A stretch of DNA of 49,585 bases, from positions 1 through 49,585 of the IMG/VR virus record IMGVR_UViG_3300023110_000048; one strand, 5' to 3'. Of this stretch, positions 17,139 to 24,390 are shown piece after piece. The notes under the pieces are model-generated. The model made no database searches. It was not told the DNA's origin and was given only the letters and a program-made list of their open reading frames with translations. The first letter of the stretch is position 1, and each line of letters opens with the position of its first letter. Position numbers and translations under genes: made by a program. This stretch comes from a virus.

Positions 17139-17966
17139 ACCATTTGCTATGTCTTTGCGTGAGATAGAATACGCTCCCATTGTATCCCTACCATATTGTG
17201 TCCAGTCAACTTTTTGCCAAGGCTCTACTGGTCCACGAACATATATAAATGAATTAGGATTAGTTACTGCTATCTCTTGAGGATCTGTAATAATCTGTCC
17301 AGCACGTCTGCCTTTACGCCTAAACGCAAAATCAGCTTCTTGAGGATTTCTTGTAAATGAATACTCTTTAGGTATTTCGTTTTGAACCTCTGCTTCTCGC
17401 TCGCCTCTAGTCCATAGTTGAGCAACTGCAGGTACGGAGTATCCTTTTGCTCCTTCTGAGCCATCACCTTCGGAAGGCAAGTAAAACGCATTCTTTGGTA
17501 AGTTGTATTGATCTACCAAACGAAACTCTTTGCTCATACGATTCTGTACAGATGGACGACGAAAAGTTATTGGAACTATTTGTGCGATATGATCTGCAAA
17601 TGTAGCTGCCTTATTAAAGAAAGCTACTGCTAAATTAGAGTTAACACCAAACGGAGGATTCATAATAACAGTCTTACCAGGCTCGTAATTGTGATTAGAC
17701 TTAAGGAAGTCTGCTTGTTGTATGTCATCACGCTGAGGATCTAAATCATACATCTGTATGCCTGGAAAATGTTTGGCTAAATCACCATTACCAGCAGATG
17801 GTTCTATCATAGTAGATGGCTTTGGGTCTAACCCAGACAATGTCTTTTTTACAAAGGCAGCAAAGTTTTGTGCTACAGCAGGACGAGTAAAAAACTGATC
17901 TTTCTCTGTCCCTGCAATCTCTTTACGCTGTCGTTGTGACAGCTCTGTTAATTCATAATATCTCAT
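17127..17966 (-). CDS. DNA adenine methyltransferase with capsid-targeting-like N-terminus
   Basis: 279 aa. Motif I MIEPSAGNGDLA (~residue 53), an acidic residue in MYDLDPQ, and catalytic motif IV IMNPPFG (~100) mark an N6-adenine (gamma-type) methyltransferase. The first eight residues MRYYELTE match the layout of T4 capsid-targeting peptides and end in L-x-E, the prohead-protease cleavage consensus. The next gene on this strand has MRYYEISE. It may therefore be packaged in the head and delivered with the DNA. Lies 34 bases after the 466-aa gene and is likely cotranscribed. Confidence 0.82.
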   Translation of the reverse strand: MRYYELTELSQRQRKEIAGTEKDQFFTRPAVAQNFAAFVKKTLSGLDPKPSTMIEPSAGNGDLAKHFPGIQMYDLDPQRDDIQQADFLKSNHNYEPGKTVIMNPPFGVNSNLAVAFFNKAATFADHIAQIVPITFRRPSVQNRMSKEFRLVDQYNLPKNAFYLPSEGDGSEGAKGYSVPAVAQLWTRGEREAEVQNEIPKEYSFTRNPQEADFAFRRKGRRAGQIITDPQEIAVTNPNSFIYVRGPVEPWQKVDWTQYGRDTMGAYSISRKDIANGLAS

Positions 17967-18000
17967 TTATTTTTTTCATCCTCTAAGTCTCATAGTTTAG

Positions 18001-19401
18001 TTATTCCCAATCATCATCCGGGAAGTTTATCTTGATAGAATGATTATCTGGATCACTTCCTGCCATAACTGCTTGAGCATGGAAGGCTAACGCATCTCCC
18101 CATTCCTGCCAGTTACCTGGATCGAATTGCTTTAGCTTGAATGTTCTAATAGTTTTAGCTTTGCCGTATTTTTTCATATGAGGTTTAGATACTTTCTCAG
18201 GACCTAATACAGTAATTTTTTTAGTATCTATTTTTATAAACCCGCCATCAGACGTAGTCATTGAGATTTCGTCTGGTAGCTTTTTAGCGTTCTTTTCAGC
18301 ATCTAAATTTACTTTGAGTTTGTCCAATGCCATAGACAGAGCTGTATCCATTTTGACATTTAGCTTGTCCGAGTATTCTGATTCATATGACTGTACCATA
18401 TGGCGAACTGCTTGTGCCATTTTGAATGCTTCTGACTTCATAGTAATGCCAGCTTTGTGCTTGAGCCACTCACGAACCATGATAGACACCTTAGCATCAT
18501 TTGCCTCTAGTGAAGCGTTTAAACGCTCGTAGCCCTTGTTATCGTGTGAGTCAATTACTTTGTAGCCCGTAGGATCTAATGCTACTGCTTGCATGGGTTC
18601 TGATGGATGTATAATAGATTGTCCTGCTCTGTCAATAATAGTTGAATAACCTAGCTCAATAAGAATTAGTGTCCAACGATTAGTAGGCGCATCAGCTTTG
18701 ATATTATCTTTAATATCAAATCTTACAGTATGATCCGTGCGGTTTGCTCGAGCAGTTTTATCCTGCATCATCTTTATCAGCTCTTCTTCGTATTCTGGTT
18801 TGAATGATGTAGCTAACTGGGACGTGAGACAGAAGTAAGTATATCGAGACATATTCCAAAAACGCCCGCCTGGAGTCTTTACTCTTGCTCCATCATTTGC
18901 TGCAGCTAATATAGACTTGGCTGCCTCCCAGCCTACTGCTTCTGACATACGATTTTTCTGAACGAAAAAGTCTTCAATCATTCGTGCTAGTTTATCATAA
19001 TCCTGATCCCACATCCTAGAGTTATATGTCTTCAAATCCATAGCACGATTCATATCAACCTGTAATATACCAACCTGTGGTTGCTCACCAGCAAACGGTA
19101 CATCTAAGATGCGTTTCCTAGGATTATAATAAGACTTCCACGCTTCTTTTAGTGGATACAAATAAATGCCATTTGGAGTATTGTAGCGTGACTTTGGATT
19201 GATGCCAACCTTAAAACCAGATATGTTCTTTCCGCCTTTAGGTTGTAAGTCGCCCATATCCATTACATATGAAATGAATATGTCTTCTCGATCCTTATAC
19301 TGTTCTAGTTTATCAGTAAGAGGCACTCGAGGATTTAGTTCTTTACCTGTTTTATCCGAAATAGGATTTCTTCTCGCTTCTGATATTTCGTAGTATCTCA
19401 T
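18001..19401 (-). CDS. Large putative internal virion protein, capsid-targeting-like N-terminus
   Basis: 466 aa. Begins MRYYEISE-A, fitting the I-x-E cleavage pattern for T4 head proteins. Internal blocks: NTPNGIYLYPL (~residue 95), VPFAGEQPQVG, and ELGYSTIIDRAGQSIIHP followed by EPMQAVALDP (~250-280). The last pattern (G-Y-x3-I-D ... P-x-Q-x-V-x-LDP) recalls phage ADP-ribosyltransferase-like domains ending in a DPSQI-type strand. That would parallel T4 Alt, but the link is weak. It has a late promoter directly upstream. Confidence 0.7.
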   Translation of the reverse strand: MRYYEISEARRNPISDKTGKELNPRVPLTDKLEQYKDREDIFISYVMDMGDLQPKGGKNISGFKVGINPKSRYNTPNGIYLYPLKEAWKSYYNPRKRILDVPFAGEQPQVGILQVDMNRAMDLKTYNSRMWDQDYDKLARMIEDFFVQKNRMSEAVGWEAAKSILAAANDGARVKTPGGRFWNMSRYTYFCLTSQLATSFKPEYEEELIKMMQDKTARANRTDHTVRFDIKDNIKADAPTNRWTLILIELGYSTIIDRAGQSIIHPSEPMQAVALDPTGYKVIDSHDNKGYERLNASLEANDAKVSIMVREWLKHKAGITMKSEAFKMAQAVRHMVQSYESEYSDKLNVKMDTALSMALDKLKVNLDAEKNAKKLPDEISMTTSDGGFIKIDTKKITVLGPEKVSKPHMKKYGKAKTIRTFKLKQFDPGNWQEWGDALAFHAQAVMAGSDPDNHSIKINFPDDDWE

Positions 19402-19408
19402 AATGTAT

Positions 19409-19422
19409 TATTTATATAAATA
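19409..19422. promoter_or_regulatory. Overlapping divergent T4-type late promoters
   Basis: TATTTATATAAATA is an almost perfect palindrome giving TATAAATA on both strands: + box 19415-19422 before the lipoprotein at 19438, minus box 19409-19416 before the 466-aa virion protein starting at 19401. The boxes share two bases, so the two late complexes would exclude each other. The minus start point falls at about the ATG. Confidence 0.55.
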
Positions 19423-19437
19423 GCATAAAGGATAGAC

Positions 19438-19587
19438 ATGAATAAAGTATGTATATTATTATTTATTGTCGTAGTATTGGCGGGATGTTCCAGTAAAACT
19501 GCAGACTGTGGATTTTTTGTATTAGAGAAGGACCTTGCTAACTGCGAGCGAGTAAAGTCAAATCCTGGATCAGGAATGAGGTTCTAA
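19438..19587 (+). CDS. Small lipoprotein (49 aa)
   Basis: Hydrophobic N-terminus with a good lipobox LAGC at ~residues 14-17, then a Cys-bearing mature part (TADCGFFVLEKD, ANCERVK). SD AAAGGA, exact late promoter 15 bases upstream. Its stop abuts the next lipoprotein's ATG (TAAATG). Resembles the small lipoproteins at 14.7 kb in size and Cys layout. Confidence 0.65.
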   Translation: MNKVCILLFIVVVLAGCSSKTADCGFFVLEKDLANCERVKSNPGSGMRF

Positions 19588-19803
19588 ATGATGTTACCTA
19601 GAATAATCGCGTTTTTATGTTATGCAGCTATCATAACAGCAATACTCATATTAGTAACAGCTTGCTCACCATCAGGACATTCTAACTCAGCTCGTCCCAA
19701 TTGGCAGCAGTCTTCCGTTACTAATAAATCGTGTAACTCTAACCCAAGAGGTGACGGCGGCGCTACATATGGATTTCCACAACGATGGTTTGGTGGTTGC
19801 TAA
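19588..19803 (+). CDS. Small lipoprotein (71 aa)
   Basis: Long hydrophobic signal (FLCYAAIITAILILV) then lipobox VTAC. The mature part is Ser/Asn/Gly-rich with two more Cys and ends FGGC. Directly follows another lipoprotein gene. Position in a late operon and lipidation could suit an Rz1-like spanin, but no proline-rich Rz1 character is seen. Confidence 0.6.
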   Translation: MMLPRIIAFLCYAAIITAILILVTACSPSGHSNSARPNWQQSSVTNKSCNSNPRGDGGATYGFPQRWFGGC

Positions 19804-20102
19804 TCAACCGGACAATCCTGCATACCAATATCTTCGAATGCCAAGCAGTTGATTTGATGACGAATCTCCGCGCCATATGCATCAGCTATTCCAATCAAAT
19901 CTTCTAACCATATATAACCAGCCATGAACCAAATCATGAATATACTCCATAACAGTATTCGTCTCCAACGACGATAGTTTGGTGGTGTCACAACTCCCTC
20001 CCTCTTATAGTGTGGTGATAATTCAGGCAACCAATCAGTACCCCCATTTCTCACATGCCAATGCTCTCCGGGTAGATGTGGATTACGATCTGGATCTGAC
20101 AT
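19800..20102 (-). CDS. Single-pass membrane protein (100 aa)
   Basis: Starts at ATG 20102 after a very strong SD (GGGGGAGG). Hydrophilic His/Pro-rich N-terminus (PHLPGEHWHVR), one TM (~residues 50-68, RILLWSIFMIWFMAGYIWL), then a short Cys-containing tail. Convergent with and overlapping the + strand lipoprotein by 4 bases. Unknown; topology with the tail outside is likely. Confidence 0.6.
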   Translation of the reverse strand: MSDPDRNPHLPGEHWHVRNGGTDWLPELSPHYKREGVVTPPNYRRWRRILLWSIFMIWFMAGYIWLEDLIGIADAYGAEIRHQINCLAFEDIGMQDCPVD

Positions 20103-20132
20103 ATCCTCCCCCGAACGAGTGTAGCGAGCCAA

Positions 20133-20145
20133 CGGCTGAAAGCCG
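20133..20145. other. Small perfect hairpin between two minus-strand membrane genes
   Basis: CGGCTgaaAGCCG, 5-bp stem with three-base loop, in the gap between the lipoprotein at 20.2-20.3 kb and the following membrane protein. On the + strand it is followed by GGTTTTG, a weak terminator-like tail. Confidence 0.35.
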
Positions 20146-20172
20146 GTTTTGCGGTGATAGCATTATCCTACT

Positions 20173-20337
20173 TCAAAATGGATTCCAATATTCGTCCCAT
20201 TTATCCTCATTGTAATCACGACACCGTTCTCGCCCCTCCTCAGTAAAATACATAGATGGACAACGCCAAGCCTGTAACCCCCATATACATGATGATAATA
20301 AAATAGATATCAAACCAACAATGATAAATAGTCGCAT
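20173..20337 (-). CDS. Small lipoprotein (54 aa)
   Basis: I chose ATG 20337 so that the protein opens with a compact signal MRLFIIVGLISILLSSC (lipobox LLSSC at residues 13-17). The mature part is Trp/Tyr-rich and acidic with two Cys (RCPSMYFTEEGRERCRDY). Divergent from the + strand methyltransferase gene across a 16-base AT-rich gap. Confidence 0.6.
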   Translation of the reverse strand: MRLFIIVGLISILLSSCIWGLQAWRCPSMYFTEEGRERCRDYNEDKWDEYWNPF

Positions 20338-20353
20338 ATAAAATATATATCTT

Positions 20354-20965
20354 ATGACATCTACAATCATCCAACTTCACGATATCCTTAGAAACGATCC
20401 TGTAACCCTTATGCGGGATAAGCTCAACTATTTTTTAGCACGATGTGATAAGAAAAAAATAAAATTTAAGCACATCTCAGAGATAGGAACTTTCTGTGGG
20501 GGAACCGCGCATCTACTAGCACAACACTATCCCCGTGCAATCATAAATACTGTAGACGTAAATCTATGGGATCAGTATTTCCTTCCCAATCGTAATAATG
20601 AACATATCCGACAAATGGTGCAACAACACTATCAAGAACTATACGATATCGAATTACGACTCCCAGAACAAATTGGTGAGATACAATCGTTCTATGAATC
20701 CATAAATCCTAACCTAACACTGCATCAAAATCATTTAGACTTAACAGGTTCTGATCTCATCATCATTGACGGTGATCATAGTCCTGAGGGTATAAAACGA
20801 GACTTTGAACAGATTGTTGAACAGGCTCCCGGGGCAACCCTATTTTGCGATGATACTCATATCTCATACATATTTAAAATTGTACAAAGGATGGCTAAAA
20901 AATATAACTATCGTCTATCCGGACCGCATTGGAATCGTCACTACACCGTACTAACACCGTGTTGA
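20354..20965 (+). CDS. Class I methyltransferase-like protein
   Basis: 203 aa. EIGTFCGGTAHLLAQ (~residue 43) is a glycine-rich SAM loop, INTVDVN the acidic strand-2 end, and SDLIIIDGDHSPEG (~135) the family block of Methyltransf_24-type enzymes, often O-methyltransferases or hydroxylase-like proteins of sugars. A TATAAAAT box lies 9 bases before the ATG. Stands alone on this strand before a structured noncoding region. Confidence 0.75.
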   Translation: MTSTIIQLHDILRNDPVTLMRDKLNYFLARCDKKKIKFKHISEIGTFCGGTAHLLAQHYPRAIINTVDVNLWDQYFLPNRNNEHIRQMVQQHYQELYDIELRLPEQIGEIQSFYESINPNLTLHQNHLDLTGSDLIIIDGDHSPEGIKRDFEQIVEQAPGATLFCDDTHISYIFKIVQRMAKKYNYRLSGPHWNRHYTVLTPC

Positions 20966-21222
20966 GGGAGCATGAGCTAACCTGTCTATTGGCTCGGAGA
21001 CGCTGTCCATACAAAGACTATCCCGAGGAGCGTAGAAAAGCCTGTTACAGGTTATAAGAAAATTCTGTGCAAAAAATTTTTGAATTGAGACTGTATGAAA
21101 AACGAAGTTTTTCCTACGGGCCTATTGGGCAAGCAACCGTGTTGCTAGCACAATATGGTTTGAGATTGGGAGGAGCTTTTGTTGTGCGGAGAATTCGTCT
21201 AGGGTGAGATGCGGATTTTTAG
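20966..21222. other. Noncoding stretch with nested inverted repeats
   Basis: No gene seen. TAACCTGT (20978-20985) pairs with ACAGGTTA (21047-21054) around an inner CTCGG (20993-20997)/CCGAG (21023-21027). Further on, a GAAAAAC-gaa-GTTTTTC hairpin lies near 21097. Could be a folded RNA or a terminator region at the strand-switch point. Confidence 0.4.
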
Positions 21223-21324
21223 CTACGGATTTTTAATATAGAGTACTTTTCGTTTCTGGGTACCACTTTCCGTGATACTGGGTATCGCATAGGGCTGGGG
21301 TGTGCGCTTGCAATAAGTGTGCAT
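21223..21324 (-). CDS. 33-aa peptide with near-perfect Shine-Dalgarno
   Basis: Short ORF beginning MHTYCKRTPQPYAIP, preceded by GGAGGTGG 4 bases before the ATG, the strongest ribosome site in the area. Basic, no hydrophobic segment. Lies downstream of the 77-aa ORF in the same direction. Supported only by the SD. Confidence 0.4.
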   Translation of the reverse strand: MHTYCKRTPQPYAIPSITESGTQKRKVLYIKNP

Positions 21325-21360
21325 TAAGCCACCTCCAAAAAAATTTTCTTTCTTTTTTTC

Positions 21361-21594
21361 TTAACCGACTATCGTTATCTTATCAAATAATTTTACATCC
21401 GTTATCTTATGTTCCAGATAGTTACACTCGGATAGATATTGTTGTATGATGCTAATAGCATTCTTACTAGAATAGCCAATTACGTCTTCAGTTACGCTAT
21501 GCTGCTCCCCAGTGCTAGATACATAGCTATATGATACTCTAAATACGCCCGCTGGAGTCTGCTTGGTTGGTGTTGTTGCTTGTTGTAGTGCCAT
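21361..21594 (-). CDS. Hypothetical protein (77 aa)
   Basis: Not recognised. Beta-rich with GVFRVSYSYVSSTGEQHSV and an amphipathic helix (NAISIIQQYLSECNY). I prefer ATG 21594 over an upstream GTG inside a hairpin, though no clear SD precedes it. Lies downstream of the five-hairpin region and may depend on readthrough from the AAA ATPase gene. Confidence 0.5.
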   Translation of the reverse strand: MALQQATTPTKQTPAGVFRVSYSYVSSTGEQHSVTEDVIGYSSKNAISIIQQYLSECNYLEHKITDVKLFDKITIVG

Positions 21595-21612
21595 ATAGTA
21601 TTTAGCATACGG

Positions 21613-21765
21613 TGGGGACACGGAAGGGCAGCCATGTCCCCATACGCTAGTCCCAGGAGTACATACTCTACTGTAGGACTAACAGCAATTCCATAGCGCC
21701 CGCTTGGTGGGGCGCAGACACTCTACGAGTGCTGTTTGGCGGCGTTAGGTTTATAAGCTCGCCGC
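21613..21765 (-). other. Array of five consecutive hairpins (candidate structured RNA)
   Basis: Five adjacent stem-loops without intervening gene: TGGGGACA/TGTCCCCA (8 bp, 14-base loop); TAGTCC...GGACTA with inner GAGT/ACTC; GCGCCC/GGGCGC (6 bp, 8-base loop); CACTC-tac-GAGTG extended by CAG/CTG; GCGGCG/CGCCGC (6 bp). It fills the gap after the AAA ATPase gene, so on the minus strand it is a long structured 3' region or a separate ncRNA. No U-tract follows, so not a plain terminator. Confidence 0.5.
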
Positions 21766-21772
21766 AGCTCTG

Positions 21773-22810
21773 TTACTTCAGCAATGAGACGGCAGCGTAC
21801 TTCTGCCAGCTATCACCGAAAGCACTCTTCAACTCGGCAGCCTTGACTACCGTGCGTAATGATTGCTCCCGTAACTTATCAAAGTTATCAGTAACAAAGT
21901 CTAACACATTGTTCTGTTCTGCGTCAGTCATGTCAAAGTCTTTGAGCAGTCCATCCTGTGCTACTTGCTTGATGCGTAACAGTCGCTCTCTGTCTGTACT
22001 AATGTCACAGCTCATATAGTGTGAGCGTGATGTGAGAGCATCTAGGTGTGGCTTCAGTTTGTTTGACTTGACTGTCTCAAAGTCAATGTTAGTAAGGAAG
22101 ATAGCCGATGCTTGGAAGTCAAAGCGATCTGGAATACCTTCTCTATCTAATACACGTGACTCAGTGTTCCAACAAATAGTTCGTCGTGCTTTAGAATCTA
22201 ATGCTGCCTTTAGTATGTTCAACATCAGTGTGTCTTCAAAGATCGTATCACAATCATCGAAGACGACCACTTTGCCAGCATCACGGAACTTATACAGTGC
22301 TTTGTATAATCCGATTGGACTCATAGCACCTTTGATAATAGTGTATGGAACTTCCTTCTCGGATAGTGTTGAGAGGATGTTGTGCTTGGATAGCTTGCGC
22401 TCTACTCCGTGTGACTTACCTACACCAGCAGGGCCACTAATAATGAGTGACTTGATCTTGCCTTTCTTTGCTGCGCCTGTCAGTGCTTCTAGCATCTCAA
22501 AACGCTCGCGCATTCGTACAATAATCTCCTCGTCTGTCTCAGTAGTCAGTGCCATAGCCGGGGTGAGTGCTCTGCTTATTTCTTGCATGCCGCCTTCTAT
22601 CATATAGTTGTTGTCTGTTACTCTTACACGAATGTTCTTGTTGGGAAAGCCTGTTACGGCTGTAGCATCTACATATACCTCATCGTATCCGCGAGGCATA
22701 GTTTTGATGTTCTTTACTATTGGGAAAGTCTTACCAGCGACTGAGATAGCCTTGTTGCCTGGTGCGTTGTGGAATGAACTTGAATTAGGATGGAATGTAA
22801 TATTTGCCAT
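21773..22810 (-). CDS. AAA-family ATPase
   Basis: 345 aa. Walker A GPAGVGKS (~residue 126), Walker B VVVFDDCD (~182), sensor-1-like FLTNIDF (~237). The ~100-residue N-terminal region is beta-rich. Single-domain AAA protein without a recognised effector domain; such ATPases are common in pelagiphage/cyanophage-type genomes. Its own consensus promoter and AGGAG SD stand in front, and the hairpin array follows the stop. Confidence 0.8.
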   Translation of the reverse strand: MANITFHPNSSSFHNAPGNKAISVAGKTFPIVKNIKTMPRGYDEVYVDATAVTGFPNKNIRVRVTDNNYMIEGGMQEISRALTPAMALTTETDEEIIVRMRERFEMLEALTGAAKKGKIKSLIISGPAGVGKSHGVERKLSKHNILSTLSEKEVPYTIIKGAMSPIGLYKALYKFRDAGKVVVFDDCDTIFEDTLMLNILKAALDSKARRTICWNTESRVLDREGIPDRFDFQASAIFLTNIDFETVKSNKLKPHLDALTSRSHYMSCDISTDRERLLRIKQVAQDGLLKDFDMTDAEQNNVLDFVTDNFDKLREQSLRTVVKAAELKSAFGDSWQKYAAVSLLK

Positions 22811-22857
22811 TATGTCTCCTGCCTTGTTATTGCCTAATGTTTCACCCTATATAACTT

Positions 22858-22886
22858 ATTATATAGGGGTTTGTGCCTAATGTCAA
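22858..22886 (-). promoter_or_regulatory. Consensus sigma70 promoter (AAA ATPase)
   Basis: TTGACA, 17-base spacer, TATAAT: both boxes exact. Drives the ATPase gene at 22810. Confidence 0.85.
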
Positions 22887-22897
22887 GTTATTTATTT

Positions 22898-23137
22898 CTA
22901 TAATTTTACAGCAGCTCCTTCTGGTAATGCAAGTTTGACTTCTTCGTAACCTCTAAAACTAACAATGTCTTCATCATCTTCTACAGGGTTGGTCGCCAGG
23001 TGCTCGTCAATAACTCGTTCAGCAATGTTGAGCGCATCCTTCAAACTTACTGGAGGAAGAGCTTCTGGCAATACTGTGATCTCTCCGCCTTTGCTTGTGT
23101 ATGCTGCTACTGCCCGGTCTAGTTGCTCTCTAGTCAT
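22898..23137 (-). CDS. Hypothetical acidic protein (79 aa)
   Basis: Opens MTREQLDRAVAAYTSKGGEI, a small-helix plus GG-turn pattern seen in short phage and bacterial proteins of unknown function, then acidic (EDDEDIVSF). AGGAG SD, own promoter. A DNA- or polymerase-binding role is speculation. Confidence 0.65.
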   Translation of the reverse strand: MTREQLDRAVAAYTSKGGEITVLPEALPPVSLKDALNIAERVIDEHLATNPVEDDEDIVSFRGYEEVKLALPEGAAVKL

Positions 23138-23196
23138 TGTCGTCTCCTGTGGAGTGTTTGTATTGTGTAAGCTCTTGTGTCTTACTGTATGTATAT

Positions 23197-23225
23197 ATTA
23201 TAGCGTAGTGCTTGACAAAAGTCAA
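23197..23225 (-). promoter_or_regulatory. Early promoter with 5' hairpin leader
   Basis: TTGACT, 17 bases, TATAAT, poly-A upstream. The leader contains GTAAG...CTTAC (23167-23185), a hairpin at the expected 5' end of the transcript. Confidence 0.85.
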
Positions 23226-23235
23226 GCACTTTTTT
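23207..23235 (+). terminator. Intrinsic-terminator-like hairpin on + strand overlapping a minus promoter
   Basis: AGTGCTTGAC-aaaa-GTCAAGCACT, a perfect 10-bp stem followed by TTTTT on the + strand. The same bases form the spacer and -35 of the minus-strand promoter, so it could block antisense transcription. Confidence 0.5.
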
Positions 23236-23241
23236 GCCTAA

Positions 23242-23595
23242 TTATCGACCAGCAACATGATTTACTTGTGGTCCAAGTCCGCCAACAATCTCCTCAGCAA
23301 ATGGATCGTTGTTGGTGTTAGCTGGTCCCAATCCACCTACGATCTCTTCAGCAAATGGATCAATGTTGGTGTTAGCTGGACCAAGTCCGCCTACGATCTC
23401 TTCAGCAAATGGATCAATGTTGGTGTTAGCTGGACCAAGTCCGCCTACGATCTCTTCAGCAAATGGATCTACGCTAACTGCTACTGGACCCAATCCACCT
23501 ACAATCTCTTCTGCGAATTTGTCAGCACCTGTGAAGGCCATTGCGGCGTTACTCATTACCAATGCTGCTACTGTTGCTGTGATAAACTTTTTCAT
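23242..23595 (-). CDS. Secreted five-repeat peptide precursor-like protein
   Basis: 117 aa from ATG 23595 (SD GGAGC), own consensus promoter. Sec signal MKKFITATVAALVMSNAAMA, then five copies of FAEEIVGGLGP at residues 27, 45, 63, 81 and 99 with an exact 18-residue period. The linkers are ANTNIDP or variants, and the end is QVNHVAGR. No other domain. This looks like a repeated peptide released or displayed outside the cytoplasm. No family is recognised; a pheromone-like precursor, an adhesive repeat or a decoy are all possible. A longer upstream extension of the frame crosses the promoter and is not real. Confidence 0.75.
   Translation of the reverse strand: MKKFITATVAALVMSNAAMAFTGADKFAEEIVGGLGPVAVSVDPFAEEIVGGLGPANTNIDPFAEEIVGGLGPANTNIDPFAEEIVGGLGPANTNNDPFAEEIVGGLGPQVNHVAGR
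23269..23517 (-). repeat. Five tandem 54-bp coding repeats
   Basis: 54-base units encoding FAEEIVGGLGP plus linker. The central three are nearly identical in DNA, so recent unit expansion is likely and copy number may vary. Confidence 0.85.
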
Positions 23596-23686
23596 CGTCG
23601 TGCTCCGTATTGGAGTTAGTAAAAATTGTAAGCTAAATTGCCTACAGTGTGTCAGCAAAGCTAAATGCCTTACTGTATAAAAACTA

Positions 23687-23715
23687 TTATAACGTAGTGC
23701 CCGACAAATGTCAAG
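23687..23715 (-). promoter_or_regulatory. Consensus early promoter (repeat peptide gene)
   Basis: TTGACA, 17 bases, TATAAT, A-tract upstream. A longer leader contains GTAAG...CTTAC arms around about 35 bases. Confidence 0.85.
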
Positions 23716-23731
23716 CACTTTTTTTATCTTT

Positions 23732-23941
23732 TTACCTAATAACTTTAAATTTCTTTCCACCAATTACTTCGTAGCGTACAACCTTCAAGCTACTAGCAGT
23801 TTCTACCTTTTGTGCTCCACCATTCTCAAACGCCCTTACCTGTGCTGTTTTTACATCAGCGTCCAGTCTAGCACTCTTCATCATGCCCTTGTTGCTGTAT
23901 GTGCCAATTGCTCTGCTGTAAAATGTTTCTTGCTTTTTCAT
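23732..23941 (-). CDS. Small basic protein, paralog of the gene at 47985
   Basis: 69 aa. Shares with the 76-aa protein at 47985-48215 the core MKSARLDADVKTAQV, then AFENGGAQK and SSLKV, ending in KFKVI. AGGA SD, own promoter. Two diverged copies 24 kb apart in one window suggest a useful early-phage family. Function unknown. Confidence 0.7.
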   Translation of the reverse strand: MKKQETFYSRAIGTYSNKGMMKSARLDADVKTAQVRAFENGGAQKVETASSLKVVRYEVIGGKKFKVIR

Positions 23942-24000
23942 AGTATATCCTATGTGTGTGTTGCGTTTGTTAGTAAGTTTTATTACTTACTATACTTCTA

Positions 24001-24029
24001 ATTATAACAGCCTATCTGCCGTTTGTCAA
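24001..24029 (-). promoter_or_regulatory. Early promoter
   Basis: TTGACA, 17 bases, TATAAT. The leader has GTAAG...CTTAC hairpin arms around TAATAAAA. Confidence 0.85.
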
Positions 24030-24048
24030 GCACTTTTTTTATCTTTTT

Positions 24049-24300
24049 TTAGATACTCAATTGTGCCATCAACTTGCCACCTACGCCAATGCTCATGTCG
24101 CCTTCACTGTGCTTTACGAGCGCAAACTCCTGCCATACCTTCTCTACCTTGAGGCTTAGCATTCCAGTCACCTCATCACCGTTGCTGGGCTTGCCAAACT
24201 TGGAGAACGCCTTCGCCTTTGCTAACGGGCTGAGATCCAAATGCTGTCCTCGTCCGCCTAACCTAATTGCTGGAAGTGTCATTCTTTCTTTCTTTGTCAT
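24049..24300 (-). CDS. Hypothetical protein (83 aa)
   Basis: Single early gene with its own promoter and a GGAG SD. Gly/Lys-rich N-terminal half (LPAIRLGGRGQHLDLS), then a beta segment (MLSLKVEKVWQEFALV) ending GKLMAQLSI. Soluble; not recognised. Confidence 0.6.
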   Translation of the reverse strand: MTKKERMTLPAIRLGGRGQHLDLSPLAKAKAFSKFGKPSNGDEVTGMLSLKVEKVWQEFALVKHSEGDMSIGVGGKLMAQLSI

Positions 24301-24342
24301 TGCCTGCTCCGTGTGTTGTTACTGTTTCAACGTTATGTATAT

Positions 24343-24370
24343 ATTATACAGTCTTTTAGGAAATAGTCAA
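24343..24370 (-). promoter_or_regulatory. Early promoter
   Basis: TTGACT, 16 bases, TATAAT, A-rich tract upstream. Confidence 0.82.
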
Positions 24371-24390
24371 GCCTTTTTTTTATCTTTTTT

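Noticed and set aside
21601-21780. tRNA or tmRNA
   Set aside because: Multiple hairpins but no T-psi-C-like GTTCGA box, cloverleaf spacing or acceptor stem. No tRNA seen anywhere in the window.
22032-22607. 191-aa + strand ORF opposite the AAA ATPase
   Set aside because: Antisense shadow of a gene with intact Walker motifs; Ser-rich composition typical of reverse frames.
23269-23517. CRISPR-like repeat array
   Set aside because: Repeats are in-frame 54-base coding units without unique spacers.
23309-23680. + strand repeat ORF (LAGPSPPTISSANGS units)
   Set aside because: Reverse-frame image of the secreted repeat gene, which has the signal peptide, SD and promoter.
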